A DNA stretch of 64,000 nucleotides from Pseudomonadota bacterium (GTDB taxonomy: Bacteria > Desulfobacterota > Binatia > Binatales > Binataceae). This document shows positions 35,284 through 44,507 of this stretch, piece by piece (the stretch's first letter is position 1; the number at the start of each line of letters is the position of its first letter). The stretch is from the NCBI GenBank assembly GCA_021323675.1, contig JAJPKP010000034.1, positions 94,885-158,884 on the forward strand. Reading direction: 5' to 3'. Under the pieces are notes generated by a model. The model made no database searches. It saw nothing but the letters and a program-made list of their open reading frames with translations, and was not told the origin of the DNA. Made by a program: the position numbers and the translations under genes.

Positions 35284-35901
35284 GTGGCGAGCTTCCTGAT
35301 CGACGGTCCGCGAACCGCGCGCGATGCGCTTGTGCTTGCGCACGGGGCCGGCGCGCCGATGGATTCGCCGTTCATGCAAGCGATCGCCGAGGGCGCCGCC
35401 GCAGCCGGAATCAAGGTGGTGCGCTTCGAGTTCCCGTACATGCGCCGCCGGCGCGAAGGCGGGCGCGGCGGCGCTCCCGATCCGCAGCCGATCCTCATTC
35501 AGTCGTGGCGCGAGACCATCGATGAGTTAGGCGGAGGCGAGCGGCTGTTTATCGGGGGCAAGTCGCTCGGCGGCAGAATCGCGAGCATGGTCGCGGATGA
35601 AGCCCGGGTGCGCGGGCTCGTCTGCCTGGGCTACCCGTTCCATCCGCCGGGCAATCCCGGCAAAACGCGCACACAGCATCTGGAAAATCTGAAGACTCCG
35701 GCGCTGATCCTGCAAGGCACCCGCGACAGTTTCGGCCGGCCCGACGAAATCGCCAAGTACAAGCTCTCGCGGAAAATCCGAATCGAATGGATCGACGATG
35801 GCGACCATTCCTTCAAACCCCGCGCGAGCAGCGGCCGCACCGAAGCCGATAATCTGCGCGCCGCAATCGAGCTGGTGACCGAGTTCGTGAAGTCGCGTTA
35901 G
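35284..35901 (+). CDS. Small alpha/beta hydrolase (KANL3/Tex30-like)
   Basis: The 205-residue protein starts with GTG. It has LVLAHGAGAPMDSPFMQAIA (oxyanion region), the nucleophile elbow IGGKSLGGRIAS, LILQGTRDSFGRPDEI with the acid Asp, and DDGDHSFKP with the catalytic His. Family members are putative esterases or dienelactone hydrolase-like enzymes. The preceding gene ends 14 bases upstream. Confidence 0.85.
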   Translation: MASFLIDGPRTARDALVLAHGAGAPMDSPFMQAIAEGAAAAGIKVVRFEFPYMRRRREGGRGGAPDPQPILIQSWRETIDELGGGERLFIGGKSLGGRIASMVADEARVRGLVCLGYPFHPPGNPGKTRTQHLENLKTPALILQGTRDSFGRPDEIAKYKLSRKIRIEWIDDGDHSFKPRASSGRTEADNLRAAIELVTEFVKSR

Positions 35902-36008
35902 CCCGGACACTTGCTCGAAAGCGCGCGACTCGGACCGCTTGGCGCATGCGGTTCGAAAGCGCCGGCCATTGATGCAAAGCGCCGCCGCCAAAGCGACGAG
36001 CCTGATCC

Positions 36009-36215
36009 TCAGTCTTTCTGGACCATCACCTCGGTCGCCTTGATCACCGCCGTGACCTTGTCGCCTTTCTTGAGCTTCATCTCCTCGGCGCTGTGCTTGG
36101 TGATCACCGACTCCACGATGTTGTCGCCGACTTTTACGGTGATAAGCGCAGTGACGGTGCCAAGCACAACCTCGGTGATCTCACCCTTCAGATGATTTCG
36201 AGCGCTGAGTGCCAT
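36009..36215 (-). CDS. mop: Molybdopterin/molybdate-binding protein (Mop, TOBE domain)
   Basis: The 68-residue protein is a single TOBE/Mop domain (SARNHLKGEITEVVLGTVTA; MKLKKGDKVTAVIKATEVMV). Such proteins bind molybdate oxyanions in the cytoplasm as small oligomers. It is divergent from modA, so the small region between them probably serves both and links it to molybdenum homeostasis. Confidence 0.9.
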   Translation of the reverse strand: MALSARNHLKGEITEVVLGTVTALITVKVGDNIVESVITKHSAEEMKLKKGDKVTAVIKATEVMVQKD

Positions 36216-36321
36216 CTTCGCTTCTCCTCTTCTGGTTCGCCAGAATAATTGTCAGGTTGCTTGAATAATGTCATATGAAACCGTAACCGCCGGAGGCAAG
36301 AAAGGGCTCGGCGCGAACGAC

Positions 36322-37146
36322 ATGAAGAACAGATTAAATCGACGGATTCGATCTCTCGTTTTCGCCTCAATCGCGCCCATCCTATTGCCGGTCACGTCCC
36401 CCGCGGCCCATGCTGAGCAGCTCACGGTGGCGGCGGCCGCGGACCTGACCTTCGCCTTCAAGGACATCGGCGCGCAATTCGAGAAGCAGACGGGCGAGAC
36501 CTTGCGCATCTCCTACGGGTCCTCGGGAAATTTCTTCGCCCAGATAAAGAACGGAGCTCCCTACGACGTGTTTTTCTCCGCCGACGTGCAGTATCCGGAA
36601 AAGCTGGAAGGAGCCGGTCTCTCCGAGCCTGGCAGTATATACGAGTATGCCGCGGGCAGGATCGTGCTGTGGGAACTCGACTCATCAAAAGTCGATCTGA
36701 GCAGGGGCTTCGGCGCGCTGCTCGACCCCGATGTCCACAAGATTGCGGTCGCCAACCCCGAGCACGCGCCCTATGGCCGGGCGGCGATCGCGGCGCTCCG
36801 GCACGAAGGCGTGTACGACCGGATCAAGGGAAAAATCGTGATGGGCGAAGATATCGCGCAGACCGCGCAGTTCGTGCAATCCGGGAACGCGGATGTGGGA
36901 ATTGTCGCGCTTTCGCTCGCGCTCGCGCCGCCGATGAGGAGCCGCGGCCGCTACGCGGAAATCCCCGTGTCCGACTACCCCCCTATCATCCAGGCCGCGG
37001 TGATCATCAAGACCTCATCGCACAAGGAACTGGCGCGGCGATTTCTGGATTTCATGAAGGAGCCGCCCACGGTCGCGCAGATGGCGCAGTTCGGTTTCGT
37101 GGCCCCCAGCGCTATTGCGAGCGGAGCCGCCATGACGCCACATTGA
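36322..37146 (+). CDS. modA: Molybdate ABC transporter substrate-binding protein
   Basis: The 274-residue protein starts at MKNRLNRRIRSLVFA, a signal peptide ending AAHA. A start at 36268 would add 18 residues. The periplasmic domain has LTVAAAADLTFAFKDIGAQF, ISYGSSGNFFAQIKNGAPYD and VFFSADVQYPEKL, with FGFVAPSA at the end. This is the standard ModA pattern for molybdate or tungstate binding. The ribosome site is weak for both starts. modB follows five bases later. Confidence 0.9.
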   Translation: MKNRLNRRIRSLVFASIAPILLPVTSPAAHAEQLTVAAAADLTFAFKDIGAQFEKQTGETLRISYGSSGNFFAQIKNGAPYDVFFSADVQYPEKLEGAGLSEPGSIYEYAAGRIVLWELDSSKVDLSRGFGALLDPDVHKIAVANPEHAPYGRAAIAALRHEGVYDRIKGKIVMGEDIAQTAQFVQSGNADVGIVALSLALAPPMRSRGRYAEIPVSDYPPIIQAAVIIKTSSHKELARRFLDFMKEPPTVAQMAQFGFVAPSAIASGAAMTPH

Positions 37147-37150
37147 GCAG

Positions 37151-37831
37151 ATGCTCGCGTGGGGACCCATATTCCTGACCCTGCGGCTCGCGCTGGTCGT
37201 GTGCTGCGTGCTGATTCTGATTGGGATGCCCCTAGCTTCGTGGCTGTCCTTTACCACCTGGCGCTGGAAATTCCTGATCGAGTCGGTGGTCGCGCTGCCG
37301 CTGGTTTTGCCGCCGACCGTGCTCGGATTTTACATACTGGTCGCGCTGGGCTCGCAAAGCCCGATCGGGCGATGGTACCGAATGCTTTCCGGGCACGGAT
37401 TGCCGTTCACTTTTGCGGGGCTGGCGATCGCCTCGGTAATCTACAGCCTGCCGTTCATGGTTCAGCCGATGACGGCGGCGTTCGGCCAGATCGATCGCAA
37501 CCTGATCGATGCCTCGTCGATTCTGGGCGCATCGCGCCTGCGCACCTTCTTTCGCATCGTGCTGCCGCTTTCGCTGAGCGGAGTCGTCACCGGAATCGTG
37601 CTTTCTTTCGCGCATACCCTGGGCGAGTTCGGCGTGGTGCTGATGGTTGGCGGCAACATCCCGGGCGCGACCGAGACGATTTCGATCGCGATCTATGACA
37701 ACGTGCAGGCGCTGAATTACGCGGCGGCGAACCGGATGGCGCTGCTGCTGCTGGCTTTCTCCTTCATCACGCTCTCGCTCACCTACGCGCTCAACCGGCG
37801 GGTCTGGGACGTATGGCCGTTGCATCGTTGA
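37151..37831 (+). CDS. modB: Molybdate ABC transporter permease
   Basis: The 226-residue protein has five or so membrane spans and the permease EAA-type loop DASSILGASRLRTFFRIVLP (coupling to the ATPase). VALPLVLPPTVLGFYILVAL and GEFGVVLMVGGNIPGATETI are typical of ModB. It pairs with ModA and ModC for molybdate uptake, and overlaps modC by 19 bases. Confidence 0.95.
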   Translation: MLAWGPIFLTLRLALVVCCVLILIGMPLASWLSFTTWRWKFLIESVVALPLVLPPTVLGFYILVALGSQSPIGRWYRMLSGHGLPFTFAGLAIASVIYSLPFMVQPMTAAFGQIDRNLIDASSILGASRLRTFFRIVLPLSLSGVVTGIVLSFAHTLGEFGVVLMVGGNIPGATETISIAIYDNVQALNYAAANRMALLLLAFSFITLSLTYALNRRVWDVWPLHR

Positions 37832-38964
37832 GCGCCGATCGCGCTACTGTCCTTCCGGTGGCGGGCAATCCATCAGGCGCATCCTTGTCAGTCGCGGTCG
37901 CACGGCGGGTCTCAAGCGCGTTCTCGCTGCAGGCCGAGTTCGAAGCCGGCCCCGGCTTCACGATGATTCTGGGGCCCTCCGGCGGCGGCAAGACCACATT
38001 GCTCAATTGCGTCGCCGGCCTGGCGCGCCCCGACGCGGGACGCATCGCGATTGGCGATCGGGTCCTGTTCGACAAGGGTGCGGGAATCGATGCGCCGGTT
38101 TCTTCGCGGCGGCTCGGCTACCTGTTCCAGAACCTCGCGCTGTTCCCTCATCTGACCGTGGAACAGAATGTTCAGTACGGAATTGCCCGGCTCGACGCGC
38201 CCGAGCGCGAGCGGCGGATGAACTCGCTGCTCGAGTCCTTTCGCATTACTCATCTGCGCGGCCGCAAACCGGCTGAAATCTCGGGCGGCGAGCGACAGCG
38301 AGTGGCGCTCGCCCGTTCGCTCGTGACCGACCCGGCAGTGCTGCTTCTCGATGAACCGCTGACCGCGCTGGATACGTCAACCAAGTCGAAAATTCTCGAC
38401 GACCTCAGGCAATGGAACGCGGAACATCGAATTCCCATTCTGTACGTGACGCACGCCCCCGAAGAGGCCTTCGCGCTGGGCGAACGCGTCATCGTGATGG
38501 AAGCGGGCCGCGTGATCGCGCAGGGGATGCCGCAGCAGGTGCTCAAATCGCCGCGGCACGAAACGATCGCGCAGATTGTCGGCTTCGAGAATGTCTTCGA
38601 TGCGACCGTGACCGCGCTGATGGAAGCGCAGGGCACGATGCTCTGCCGGCTTCGCGGCAATCATCTGGACCTCGAGGTGCCCCTCACCGACGCCGCTCCC
38701 GGCTCTTTCGTGCGCATCGCCGTCCGCGCCGGCGACATCATGATGGCCTCGGAGCGCCCGCGCGGATTGAGCGCCCGAAACACCTTCGAGGGGCGCCTGG
38801 TCGAGTTGCGCCGCGCGGGAGTGACGGTGGTCGCGATGGTCGATTCTGGAGTAACCTTTGAAGTCCACCTCACTCCGGGCGCGGTGGAAGAACTCAAGCT
38901 CGCGCCCGGCAAAAAGGTGTGGCTGGTGCTGAAGACCTATTCTTGCAGCCTGGTCGAAGCGTAG
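37813..38964 (+). CDS. modC: Molybdate ABC transporter ATP-binding protein
   Basis: The 383-residue ATPase has Walker A GPSGGGKTT, the Q-loop YLFQNLALFPHLT, the signature motif ISGGERQRVALARSL, Walker B VLLLDEPLTALD and the H-loop THAPEE. The C-terminal third is a TOBE/Mop domain (FEGRLVELRRAGVTVVAMVD) for molybdate sensing. It begins within modB and is directly followed by the NHL-thioredoxin gene. Confidence 0.95.
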   Translation: MAVASLSADRATVLPVAGNPSGASLSVAVARRVSSAFSLQAEFEAGPGFTMILGPSGGGKTTLLNCVAGLARPDAGRIAIGDRVLFDKGAGIDAPVSSRRLGYLFQNLALFPHLTVEQNVQYGIARLDAPERERRMNSLLESFRITHLRGRKPAEISGGERQRVALARSLVTDPAVLLLDEPLTALDTSTKSKILDDLRQWNAEHRIPILYVTHAPEEAFALGERVIVMEAGRVIAQGMPQQVLKSPRHETIAQIVGFENVFDATVTALMEAQGTMLCRLRGNHLDLEVPLTDAAPGSFVRIAVRAGDIMMASERPRGLSARNTFEGRLVELRRAGVTVVAMVDSGVTFEVHLTPGAVEELKLAPGKKVWLVLKTYSCSLVEA

Positions 38965-40506
38965 GTGCGCAAATCGCTGCGATACGCAGGGCGATCGATC
39001 GCGCTTGGGTGCGGATTGATCGCGATGGTGACAACGATGGCAGATGCTCAGATCGCCGCCCCGGAAATCGCCCGTCCCGGCCTCCAATGGTTCAACGTGC
39101 CCGCGCCCTTGCCGATCGCGAGCCTGCGCGGACGAATCGTGATCCTGGATTTCTGGACCGAGGGATGCATCAACTGCATGCAAATCATCCCGACCCTGCG
39201 CCGAATCGAGGAAAAGTACCCCGAACAGGTCGTGGTGATCGGAGTTCATTCTCCGAAATTCGCGAACGAGAAGAATGCGGCGAGCGTCCGGGACGCGATC
39301 GCTCGCTACGAAATCCGCCATCCCGTCATCCATGACCCCGAAATGACCATCTGGCGCAACTATGGAATTCGCGCCTGGCCGACGCTGATCGTGATCGGCG
39401 CCGACGGCAGTGTGCTGGGCGCAATTCCCGGCGAGCCCGATCCCGACCGCCTCACACAGGCAATCGGCAACCTGGTGGCCAACTTCGAACGCAACGGAGA
39501 ACTGAAGCCGGCTCGGCTCGACCTTCGGCCGGTGCCTGAGCCGAACGGCCATTTTCTCTTTCCCGGCAAGCTCAAGAAGGTTCCCGGTGGCGAGAAGACG
39601 TGGGCGCTCGCCGACGGCGGACATCATCAGGTTGTTCTGCTCGATGATAACGGCAAGGAGGTCGCGCGTTACGGCAGCGGCCAGCCGGGCCTGATCGACG
39701 GAGCGAAAGACCAGGCGCGCTTCAATCATCCGCAGGGCCTTATCGCCACCCCCGATGCGATCTACGTGGCCGATACGGAAAATCACGCAATCCGGCGCAT
39801 CGATCGCGCGACCGGTGCCGTGACTACGCTGGCGGGCACCGGCCGCCGCGGCCGTCCCCTCGCAGCACCCGAACCGGGCCGCACGGCAGCCCTCGCTTCG
39901 CCCTGGGACCTGGAGATCAAGGGCGACCAACTGTTCTTTGCGAACGCCGGCACGCATCAAATCGGCGTGCTCGATCTCACGACCGGCAACGTCGCGCGGC
40001 TGGCCGGATCCGGCGAAGAAGCGATCACCGACGGCCCCGCCGCGCAGGCTGCGATGGCGCAGCCGAGCGGACTTGCGCTCAGCGCCGATGGAAGGAATCT
40101 CTATCTGGCGGACAGCGAGAGTTCGGCGGTGCGCGTGGTGGCGCTTTCCGGCGAACCCAGGATGATCACGCTGGTGGGCGCGGGGCTGTTCGATTTCGGA
40201 TGGGTCAACGGCGACTTCCGCCGCGCGCGCCTGCAGCATCCTCTCGGAGTGGCCTGCGACGGCGGCCGGATTCTGGTCGCGGACACCTACAACAGCGCCA
40301 TTCGCGAGCTGAACCTGGACACGCGCACGGTCGCGGACTTCGACGGCGGCAAGTTCACCTGCGTCGATCCGGTATGCGTGCCGATGCGCGAGCCGGCGGG
40401 CATCGCGGTTGATTCGCCGGACCGGATTCTGCTGGTCGACACCGGCAACCATCGCATCGACGAATACCGCCCCTCCGCGAAGACCTACCATACCTGGTCG
40501 CGCTGA
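38965..40506 (+). CDS. Thioredoxin-like protein with NHL repeats (NHLRC2-like)
   Basis: The 513-residue protein starts at a GTG directly after the modC stop (TAGGTG). An N-terminal signal peptide (to about residue 28) is followed by a TlpA/thioredoxin fold with WTEGCINCMQ, giving a CxxC redox motif. From about residue 200 NHL beta-propeller repeats follow (ARFNHPQGLIATPDAIYVAD; QPSGLALSADGRNLYLADSE; RLQHPLGVACDGGRILVADT). This architecture matches NHLRC2 proteins. It is likely periplasmic. Its coupling to modABC is unexplained. Confidence 0.85.
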   Translation: MRKSLRYAGRSIALGCGLIAMVTTMADAQIAAPEIARPGLQWFNVPAPLPIASLRGRIVILDFWTEGCINCMQIIPTLRRIEEKYPEQVVVIGVHSPKFANEKNAASVRDAIARYEIRHPVIHDPEMTIWRNYGIRAWPTLIVIGADGSVLGAIPGEPDPDRLTQAIGNLVANFERNGELKPARLDLRPVPEPNGHFLFPGKLKKVPGGEKTWALADGGHHQVVLLDDNGKEVARYGSGQPGLIDGAKDQARFNHPQGLIATPDAIYVADTENHAIRRIDRATGAVTTLAGTGRRGRPLAAPEPGRTAALASPWDLEIKGDQLFFANAGTHQIGVLDLTTGNVARLAGSGEEAITDGPAAQAAMAQPSGLALSADGRNLYLADSESSAVRVVALSGEPRMITLVGAGLFDFGWVNGDFRRARLQHPLGVACDGGRILVADTYNSAIRELNLDTRTVADFDGGKFTCVDPVCVPMREPAGIAVDSPDRILLVDTGNHRIDEYRPSAKTYHTWSR

Positions 40507-40550
40507 CGATCTCGGGCGAGCTCTTCGCCTCCGCCATGCCGTTTTCGCTG

Positions 40551-40570
40551 CTTTCACAATATTGTGAAAG
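40551..40570. promoter_or_regulatory. Perfect 20-bp palindrome, probable operator of the MarR gene
   Basis: CTTTCACAATATTGTGAAAG is a perfect palindrome lying 26 bases upstream of the MarR-type ATG. Position and symmetry suit an autoregulatory dimer site overlapping the promoter. Confidence 0.75.
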
Positions 40571-40596
40571 TTCCGAATTTATGATAGGGAAGACAC

Positions 40597-41136
40597 ATGA
40601 ATGCGAAAGCGGCCGTGAGCAACCGCGACGCGCGCTCGCGGTTCGTCGAAAGCTTCGCCGCGGTCCTGACCGAAACCGGCTTCCCCCGGATGCCGGCGCG
40701 AGTCTTCGCCGCGCTGCTCGCCAGTGATTCCGGCACGATGACCTCGGCCGGGCTTGCCGAACTCCTGCACATCAGCCCCGCCGCCGTTTCCGGCGCCGTC
40801 CGCTACCTGATGCAGATGAGCCTGGTGAGCCGCGAGCACGAGCCGGGCTCGCGGCGCGACAGCTATCGCGTGCACAGCGACGTGTGGTGCGAGGCGATGG
40901 CCCGGCGCGACCGGGTGCTTTCGCGATGCGAGCGGAGCCTGCGCGAAGGAATCGGCCTGCTCGGGCGCAACACCGGCGCGGGCGCGCGGATGGCTGAGAC
41001 CCTGGCCTTCTTCGAATTCATCCAGGCCGAGCTGCCCGCGCTGCTCGAAAAATGGCGAACCCGCAAAGCGCGCCTGAGCCTCGCGCAGCCTGCTTCACAT
41101 CAGACCGCCCATTCGGCGAGACGCAAGCGCGCCTAG
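40597..41136 (+). CDS. MarR/GbsR-family transcriptional regulator
   Basis: The 179-residue protein has a winged helix in residues 28-95 (MTSAGLAELLHISPAAVSGA; VRYLMQMSLVSREHEPGSRR) and a helical C-terminus with a basic tail. It resembles GbsR/MarR-like regulators that control osmolyte or efflux genes. A 20-bp palindrome lies in front, and an ICMT-type gene follows 47 bases later on the same strand and may share its transcript. Confidence 0.85.
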   Translation: MNAKAAVSNRDARSRFVESFAAVLTETGFPRMPARVFAALLASDSGTMTSAGLAELLHISPAAVSGAVRYLMQMSLVSREHEPGSRRDSYRVHSDVWCEAMARRDRVLSRCERSLREGIGLLGRNTGAGARMAETLAFFEFIQAELPALLEKWRTRKARLSLAQPASHQTAHSARRKRA

Positions 41137-41183
41137 CCGGCCGCGCCTCTTTCGCGTGGCAGCAGAGAGGAGGTAACGCACTC

Positions 41184-41864
41184 ATGAAGCTCAAACTGAT
41201 CGGCGGCGTCGTTTATACCTTCCTGATCTTCGCGGTCTTCCTGTTTCTTCCGGCCGGCACGTTGCGATGGTGGCGGGCGTGGATCTTTCTCGGCGTGCTG
41301 GCGATTTGCTCCGCATGGACGATGTTCGGCGTGATGGCGCACAACGAGGCGCTCCTCGATGAGCGCTACAAAGGTCCGGCCCAGAAGGGCCAACCGCTCG
41401 CCGACAAGATCATCCTGATGCTGCTGATGGTTTCATTCCTCGGGTTCCTGATTCTCATTCCGCTCGATGTGTTCCGGCTTCATCTGCTCGGCGGACCGGG
41501 CCCTGTTCTTTCCAGCTTCGGACTCGCGCTGTTCGTCGCCGGATGGACCGTCATCACGCTGGCGCTCAGGGAAAACGCGTTTGCGGCGCCGGTGGTGAAG
41601 CTTCAGGAGGAACGCCATCAGGCGGTGGTCGATTCCGGCGTTTACGCCGTCGTGCGCCATCCGATGTACGCGGGCGCGATCCCGATGATGATCGGCATCG
41701 CGCTGTGGCTCGAATCATACGCGGCGGTGCTGGCCGTCGCCCTCACCTTCGCGGTGGTCGCGGCGCGCATCCTGTTCGAGGAGCGCCTGCTGGAAAGCGA
41801 GCTTCCGGGCTACGAGGCGTACACGCATCGCGTTCGCTATAGAATGATCCCGTTTGTCTGGTAG
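41184..41864 (+). CDS. Isoprenylcysteine carboxyl methyltransferase (ICMT) family membrane protein
   Basis: The 226-residue protein has five membrane spans and the ICMT/phospholipid-methyltransferase C-terminal pattern VYAVVRHPMYAGAIPMMIGI, then RILFEERLLESELPGYEAYT. In bacteria such enzymes methylate lipids or small molecules using AdoMet. GAGGAGG before the ATG decides the start. It may be controlled by the preceding MarR-family regulator. Confidence 0.85.
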   Translation: MKLKLIGGVVYTFLIFAVFLFLPAGTLRWWRAWIFLGVLAICSAWTMFGVMAHNEALLDERYKGPAQKGQPLADKIILMLLMVSFLGFLILIPLDVFRLHLLGGPGPVLSSFGLALFVAGWTVITLALRENAFAAPVVKLQEERHQAVVDSGVYAVVRHPMYAGAIPMMIGIALWLESYAAVLAVALTFAVVAARILFEERLLESELPGYEAYTHRVRYRMIPFVW

Positions 41865-41876
41865 AAACATGATCGC

Positions 41877-42878
41877 ATGACAGCGAGGATCGTTTCACTC
41901 GGGCCGGCGGGACTTTATTTCATCTTCGATCCGATTGTCGCCGGGCTTCGCGAGCGCGGGTTCGAGGTAGTCCACTCGACTGATTTTCCGAAGTTCACCC
42001 GCGAGTCCGCCGATCTTCTGAGCAACGCCGCCGTGTTTATCACCATCAGCAACTTCCCGTGCGATCGCGCGCTGATGGCGAAGGGGCCGAATCTGCGCGG
42101 AATCGTCTCGCCGTTCATCGGCACCGAGGGAATCGACGAAGCGGCGGCGACCGATCTTGGAATCATCATCGCCAACGGACAGGTGCCAGAGAATTTTCTG
42201 AGCATGTCGGAATCGACGATCATGCTCATGCTTGCCTCGCTCTACTCGCTGCATTGGTGGGAAAACCAGTTGCGCGAGAACCGGCCTCATCCGCCGCGCG
42301 TGCCGGGACGGATGCTGCGCGGCAGAACGATCGGAATGATCGGATTCGGCAATATCGCGCGGGGAATTGCGGCGCGCCTGGCCGGATGGGACGTTCGGCT
42401 GCAGGCCTTTTTTCCTCGCCTCCACGCCCCGCTGCCGCCCGAGGTCACGCGGGTTGGCCTCGACGAGCTGCTTAAAACCAGCGACGTGGTATGCGTGCTG
42501 GCGCCGTTGAATGCGGAAACGAAAGGGATGCTCAACCTCGAACGGCTCAGGCTGATGAAGCCCGACGCTCTCCTGATCAACACCGCCCGCGGCGCAATCG
42601 TGGACGAAGCCGCCCTGGTGCAAATCGCACGCGAGCGGCCCGATTTCAAAATCGCGCTCGATACCTTCGCCGTCGAACCGCTTCCCGCCGACAGCGAATT
42701 GCGCAAGCTTCCGAATACGATCCTGACGCCGCATGCGATCGGCCACACGCAGGAGAGCGTCGATGCGCTCCCGGCCGCGGCGATCGAAAATGCCGCGCGA
42801 ATCGCATCCGGCGATCTCCCGCTCTACGTCCGCAATCCTGAGGTGATTCCGGCGTGGTCGCGGCGGTGGAAAAAGTAG
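41877..42878 (+). CDS. D-isomer 2-hydroxyacid dehydrogenase
   Basis: The 333-residue protein has the Rossmann motif GMIGFGNIARGIAARLAGWD, the catalytic-Arg strand LINTARGAIVDEAALVQIA, and the His motif ILTPHAIGHTQESVDALPAA. These match D-2-hydroxyacid dehydrogenases such as glyoxylate or phosphoglycerate reductase. The C-terminus lacks an ACT domain. The substrate is uncertain. Confidence 0.9.
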   Translation: MTARIVSLGPAGLYFIFDPIVAGLRERGFEVVHSTDFPKFTRESADLLSNAAVFITISNFPCDRALMAKGPNLRGIVSPFIGTEGIDEAAATDLGIIIANGQVPENFLSMSESTIMLMLASLYSLHWWENQLRENRPHPPRVPGRMLRGRTIGMIGFGNIARGIAARLAGWDVRLQAFFPRLHAPLPPEVTRVGLDELLKTSDVVCVLAPLNAETKGMLNLERLRLMKPDALLINTARGAIVDEAALVQIARERPDFKIALDTFAVEPLPADSELRKLPNTILTPHAIGHTQESVDALPAAAIENAARIASGDLPLYVRNPEVIPAWSRRWKK

Positions 42879-42940
42879 GAGCCGCGCGCCTCTCGCGGAT
42901 TGCTCGGACCCGCGAAGTTCCCGCGAAATCGCGGCGATGC

Positions 42941-43399
42941 TCAGGCCGCCGACTTCTTGAGCGCGTCGTGCTGGGCCTGGATGCGCTTCAGCTCCTCCCA
43001 GCTCAGATAGGACGTGAAGCCGTTCTCATTGAAGAACAATACCGGGCCGTTGCAGATGAACAGGTACTCGGTGTCTTCGAGCGCGGTCGTCGCGCCGTGC
43101 ACCATCCCGTTCGCTTCGTACACGTAGTCGCCGGCGTTCAGAATTCCGGTGCGAACCTGAAGCTTGCCGGACAGGATGAAAGTATGCGAGGCGCTCAGAT
43201 GCTTATGGGCCGGCGCGACGTAACCCTTGAGCCATTTGAGCAGCACGGCCCAGGTTCCGCTTTCGGACCCGGTCCAGAGGATTTTCATGAATGCGCGCTT
43301 GGGATCGTCGGCGGACGGAATCCAGTCCATCTTCGATGCTTCCACGAGCGTATCCATCAGCTCGGAATTGAACGGGCGAATGTCCTGGGGAAGCGCCAT
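42941..43399 (-). CDS. Cupin-domain protein
   Basis: The 152-residue protein has one cupin barrel. It includes GYVAPAHKHLSASHTFILSG with three histidine-type ligands, then RTGILNAGDYVYEANGMVHG. Such small cupins are dioxygenase, isomerase or ligand-binding proteins. The function is unknown and its neighbours are not informative. Confidence 0.85.
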   Translation of the reverse strand: MALPQDIRPFNSELMDTLVEASKMDWIPSADDPKRAFMKILWTGSESGTWAVLLKWLKGYVAPAHKHLSASHTFILSGKLQVRTGILNAGDYVYEANGMVHGATTALEDTEYLFICNGPVLFFNENGFTSYLSWEELKRIQAQHDALKKSAA

Positions 43400-43560
43400 C
43401 GTCCTTCTCCTTTTGCGGCCAGCGGGCTTTGCTGGAACCTGCCCGATGGTTAGTCGGAAACGGTCCGACGATCAAGCGAGACGATCGCACGCCGGCCGCT
43501 GCTCGACTGGCAGCGGGCAGCATCTCGATCAGGATCGACCAGCGCCGTTTCCCGTATCCG

Positions 43561-44349
43561 TCAAACTGAACGGACCAGGCCGCCGTCGATTCGGATCATC
43601 GAGCCCGTCACGTATGAAGCGAGGGGGCTTGCGAGAAAGGCTGCGACCGCGCCGAATTCCTCGACCGTACCGAGTCTTCCGACCGGCACCGCGGCGCCGG
43701 CGCGCTTGACCGCTTCCTCGGGTGAAATTCCGCTGCGTTCGGCGGCCGCGCGATTGAGCTGGATCAGCCGGTCGGTCGCGATCGTGCCGGGCAGCAGCGT
43801 GTTGACGGTGATCCCGTCGCGCGCCACCTCGGTCGCGAGCGTCTTGGCCCATCCCACCACGGCGGCGCGCAGCGAATTGGAAATTCCGAGATGAGGGATC
43901 GGCTCGATCACGCTGAAGGACGCGACGTTGAGTATCCGTCCCCATTTCCGCTCGCGCATCGCCGGCACCACCATCTCGGTGATTCGGAACAGCGCGAGCA
44001 CCATCGCGCGGAACTGCGCCTCCCATACTTCCGGCTTCACGCCGAGCGCGCCGGAGGGGGGCGGTCCGCCGGAGTTGTTGATCAGGATGTCGATCGATCC
44101 GAGTTGCGAACGCGCCGCGTTGACCGCCGCTTCGACGCCTGGCCAGTCCGCAAGATCAGCGGGCAGTCCGATGGCGCGCGCGCCGCCGCGCGCGTTGATT
44201 TCCGCGGCCGATTTGTCCAGGGTCTCCTTCGATCGCGCCACCAGGGCGACCTCGACGCCTTCCGCCGCGAGCGCATCGGCGATGCCGCGGCCGATTCCCT
44301 TGCTTCCGCCGAACACCAGCGCCTTTTTTCCCTTGAGCTTGAGATCCAT
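43561..44349 (-). CDS. Short-chain dehydrogenase with atypical active site
   Basis: The 262-residue protein has the SDR cofactor motif FGGSKGIGRGIADALAAEG and NNSGGPPP. At the catalytic position, where SDRs have YxxxK, it reads HLGISNSLRAAVVGWAKTLA, with Ser/Asn in place of Tyr and Arg at the Lys position. That matches the SNxxR subgroup of 3-oxoacyl-ACP-reductase-like SDRs. It may still bind NAD(P) but use a different mechanism. It is divergent from the TetR gene and separated from it by an inverted repeat. Confidence 0.85.
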   Translation of the reverse strand: MDLKLKGKKALVFGGSKGIGRGIADALAAEGVEVALVARSKETLDKSAAEINARGGARAIGLPADLADWPGVEAAVNAARSQLGSIDILINNSGGPPPSGALGVKPEVWEAQFRAMVLALFRITEMVVPAMRERKWGRILNVASFSVIEPIPHLGISNSLRAAVVGWAKTLATEVARDGITVNTLLPGTIATDRLIQLNRAAAERSGISPEEAVKRAGAAVPVGRLGTVEEFGAVAAFLASPLASYVTGSMIRIDGGLVRSV

Positions 44350-44470
44350 CTTTTTCCCCCGGTCAGTGTGCGGAGATCCAAGCCGCACTTTTGCGCATCC
44401 GGGCGATGCTGGTAAAGCGGCGCGAAACCGGGCGGTCGTGGCGGCGCCATTGATCGCCCTATCAATCGCA

Positions 44471-44488
44471 ATTGACTTTACTGTCAAT
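44471..44488. promoter_or_regulatory. Inverted-repeat operator in front of tetR
   Basis: ATTGAC (44471-44476) and GTCAAT (44483-44488) form perfect arms around TTTACT. The left arm contains a TTGACT -35 element. The site is between the divergent SDR and tetR genes, 19 bases before the tetR ATG. Confidence 0.6.
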
Positions 44489-44507
44489 CGCTTGTAAGCC
44501 TCGCGCC

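Noticed and set aside
38377..40557. 726-codon open frame opposite modC and the NHL-thioredoxin gene
   Set aside because: Both plus-strand genes are clear; the antisense frame has low-complexity composition.
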